Below are positions 5,193 through 5,469 of a DNA stretch of 5,469 bases, in pieces. The translations under genes and the position numbers were made by a program. The stretch comes from JBFWWW01 sp050245975 (lineage in GTDB: Bacteria; Pseudomonadota; Alphaproteobacteria; Rhizobiales; Hyphomicrobiaceae), in contig JBFWWW010000220.1 in the NCBI GenBank assembly GCA_050245975.1, forward strand, positions 1-5,469. Direction: 5' to 3'. The notes under the pieces were generated by a model. That model searched no databases, was not told the DNA's origin, and worked only from the letters and a program-made list of their open reading frames with translations. The stretch's first letter is position 1. Every line of letters starts with the position of its first letter.

Positions 5193-5469
5193 TCACGTCG
5201 GCTTCGATGACACGAGGACGGGACCCGTGCCCTTCGGCCGCGGGTTCTCGGTCAGGACACCGAGGCGCCGGGCGACCTCCTGATAGGCTTCGAGTACCCC
5301 ACCCATGTCGCGGCGGAAGCGGTCCTTGTCGAGCTTGTCAGAGGTTGCGGCGTCCCACAGCCGACAGCAGTCCGGACTGATCTCGTCAGCCAGCACGATG
5401 CGCGCCTGATCGTTTTCGTACAGGCGTCCGAATTCGACCTTGAAGTCGATAAGGCGGATGCCGATGCCG
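5193..5469 (-). CDS. purC: Phosphoribosylaminoimidazole-succinocarboxamide synthase PurC, C-terminal part (runs off right edge)
   Basis: PurC (SAICAR synthetase) joins aspartate to CAIR using ATP, a later step of cytosolic purine synthesis than FGAM synthase. Only the last 91 complete codons are present, of a family about 240-255 residues long. Recognisable conserved segments are GIGIRLIDFKVEFGRLYEND at the window edge, then IVLADEISPD, CRLWDAATSDKLDKDRFRRD, and a tail with LEAYQEVARRLG and RPKGTGPVLV. The frame ends at TGA (5195-5193). The 5' part, and any operon promoter, lie outside the window. The 130-nt gap to purS is long for an operon but shows no terminator, so co-transcription with purS and purQ is likely. 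Identity secure. Confidence 0.97.
   Translation of the reverse strand, partial: GIGIRLIDFKVEFGRLYENDQARIVLADEISPDCCRLWDAATSDKLDKDRFRRDMGGVLEAYQEVARRLGVLTENPRPKGTGPVLVSSKPT

Overview
The window looks like chromosomal DNA from a high-GC alphaproteobacterium, most likely of the Hyphomicrobiales (Rhizobiales). The evidence is the high GC content, the four-part purine set of the PurS/PurQ/small-PurL type, and the wording of the PurC, PurS and PurL proteins, which match rhizobial forms as I know them. The assignment is by recognition only; no search was run.

The two ends belong to de novo purine synthesis, all on the minus strand. Reading in the direction of transcription from the right edge there is the 3' end of purC (SAICAR synthetase), a 130-nt gap, purS, a 14-nt gap, and purQ. 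The first half of purL lies at the left edge. PurS, PurQ and PurL together form the FGAM synthetase complex (FGAR + glutamine + ATP to FGAM), and in related genomes their genes often lie close together. Here purQ and purL are separated by about 2.9 kb.

That gap holds plus-strand genes that run against the purine genes. From left to right: a short intergenic region with a candidate minus-strand promoter for purL and a 9-bp direct repeat; a possible 60-residue protein of unknown function; a 140-nt upstream region with a sigma-54-like promoter candidate; a 411-residue FAD/NAD(P)H-dependent monooxygenase-like flavoprotein; and a 409-residue ATP-grasp ligase. The two enzymes share a GTGA stop/start overlap, which implies one transcript and coupled translation. 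The ligase gene and purQ meet tail to tail and share the four bases CTAG at their stop codons, inside a GC-rich stem-loop.

The flavoprotein carries the three motifs typical of class B N-hydroxylating monooxygenases, and the ligase keeps the ATP-grasp lysine, glycine-rich loop and Mg-binding E-x-N. A reasonable but unproven reading is a compact two-enzyme pathway that oxidises an amine or amino acid and joins it to, or activates it as, a carboxylate. The cassette may be tied to purine genes only by position, or it may interfere with purQ-purL expression through antisense transcription. No mobile element, RNA gene, CRISPR array or clear intrinsic terminator was seen.
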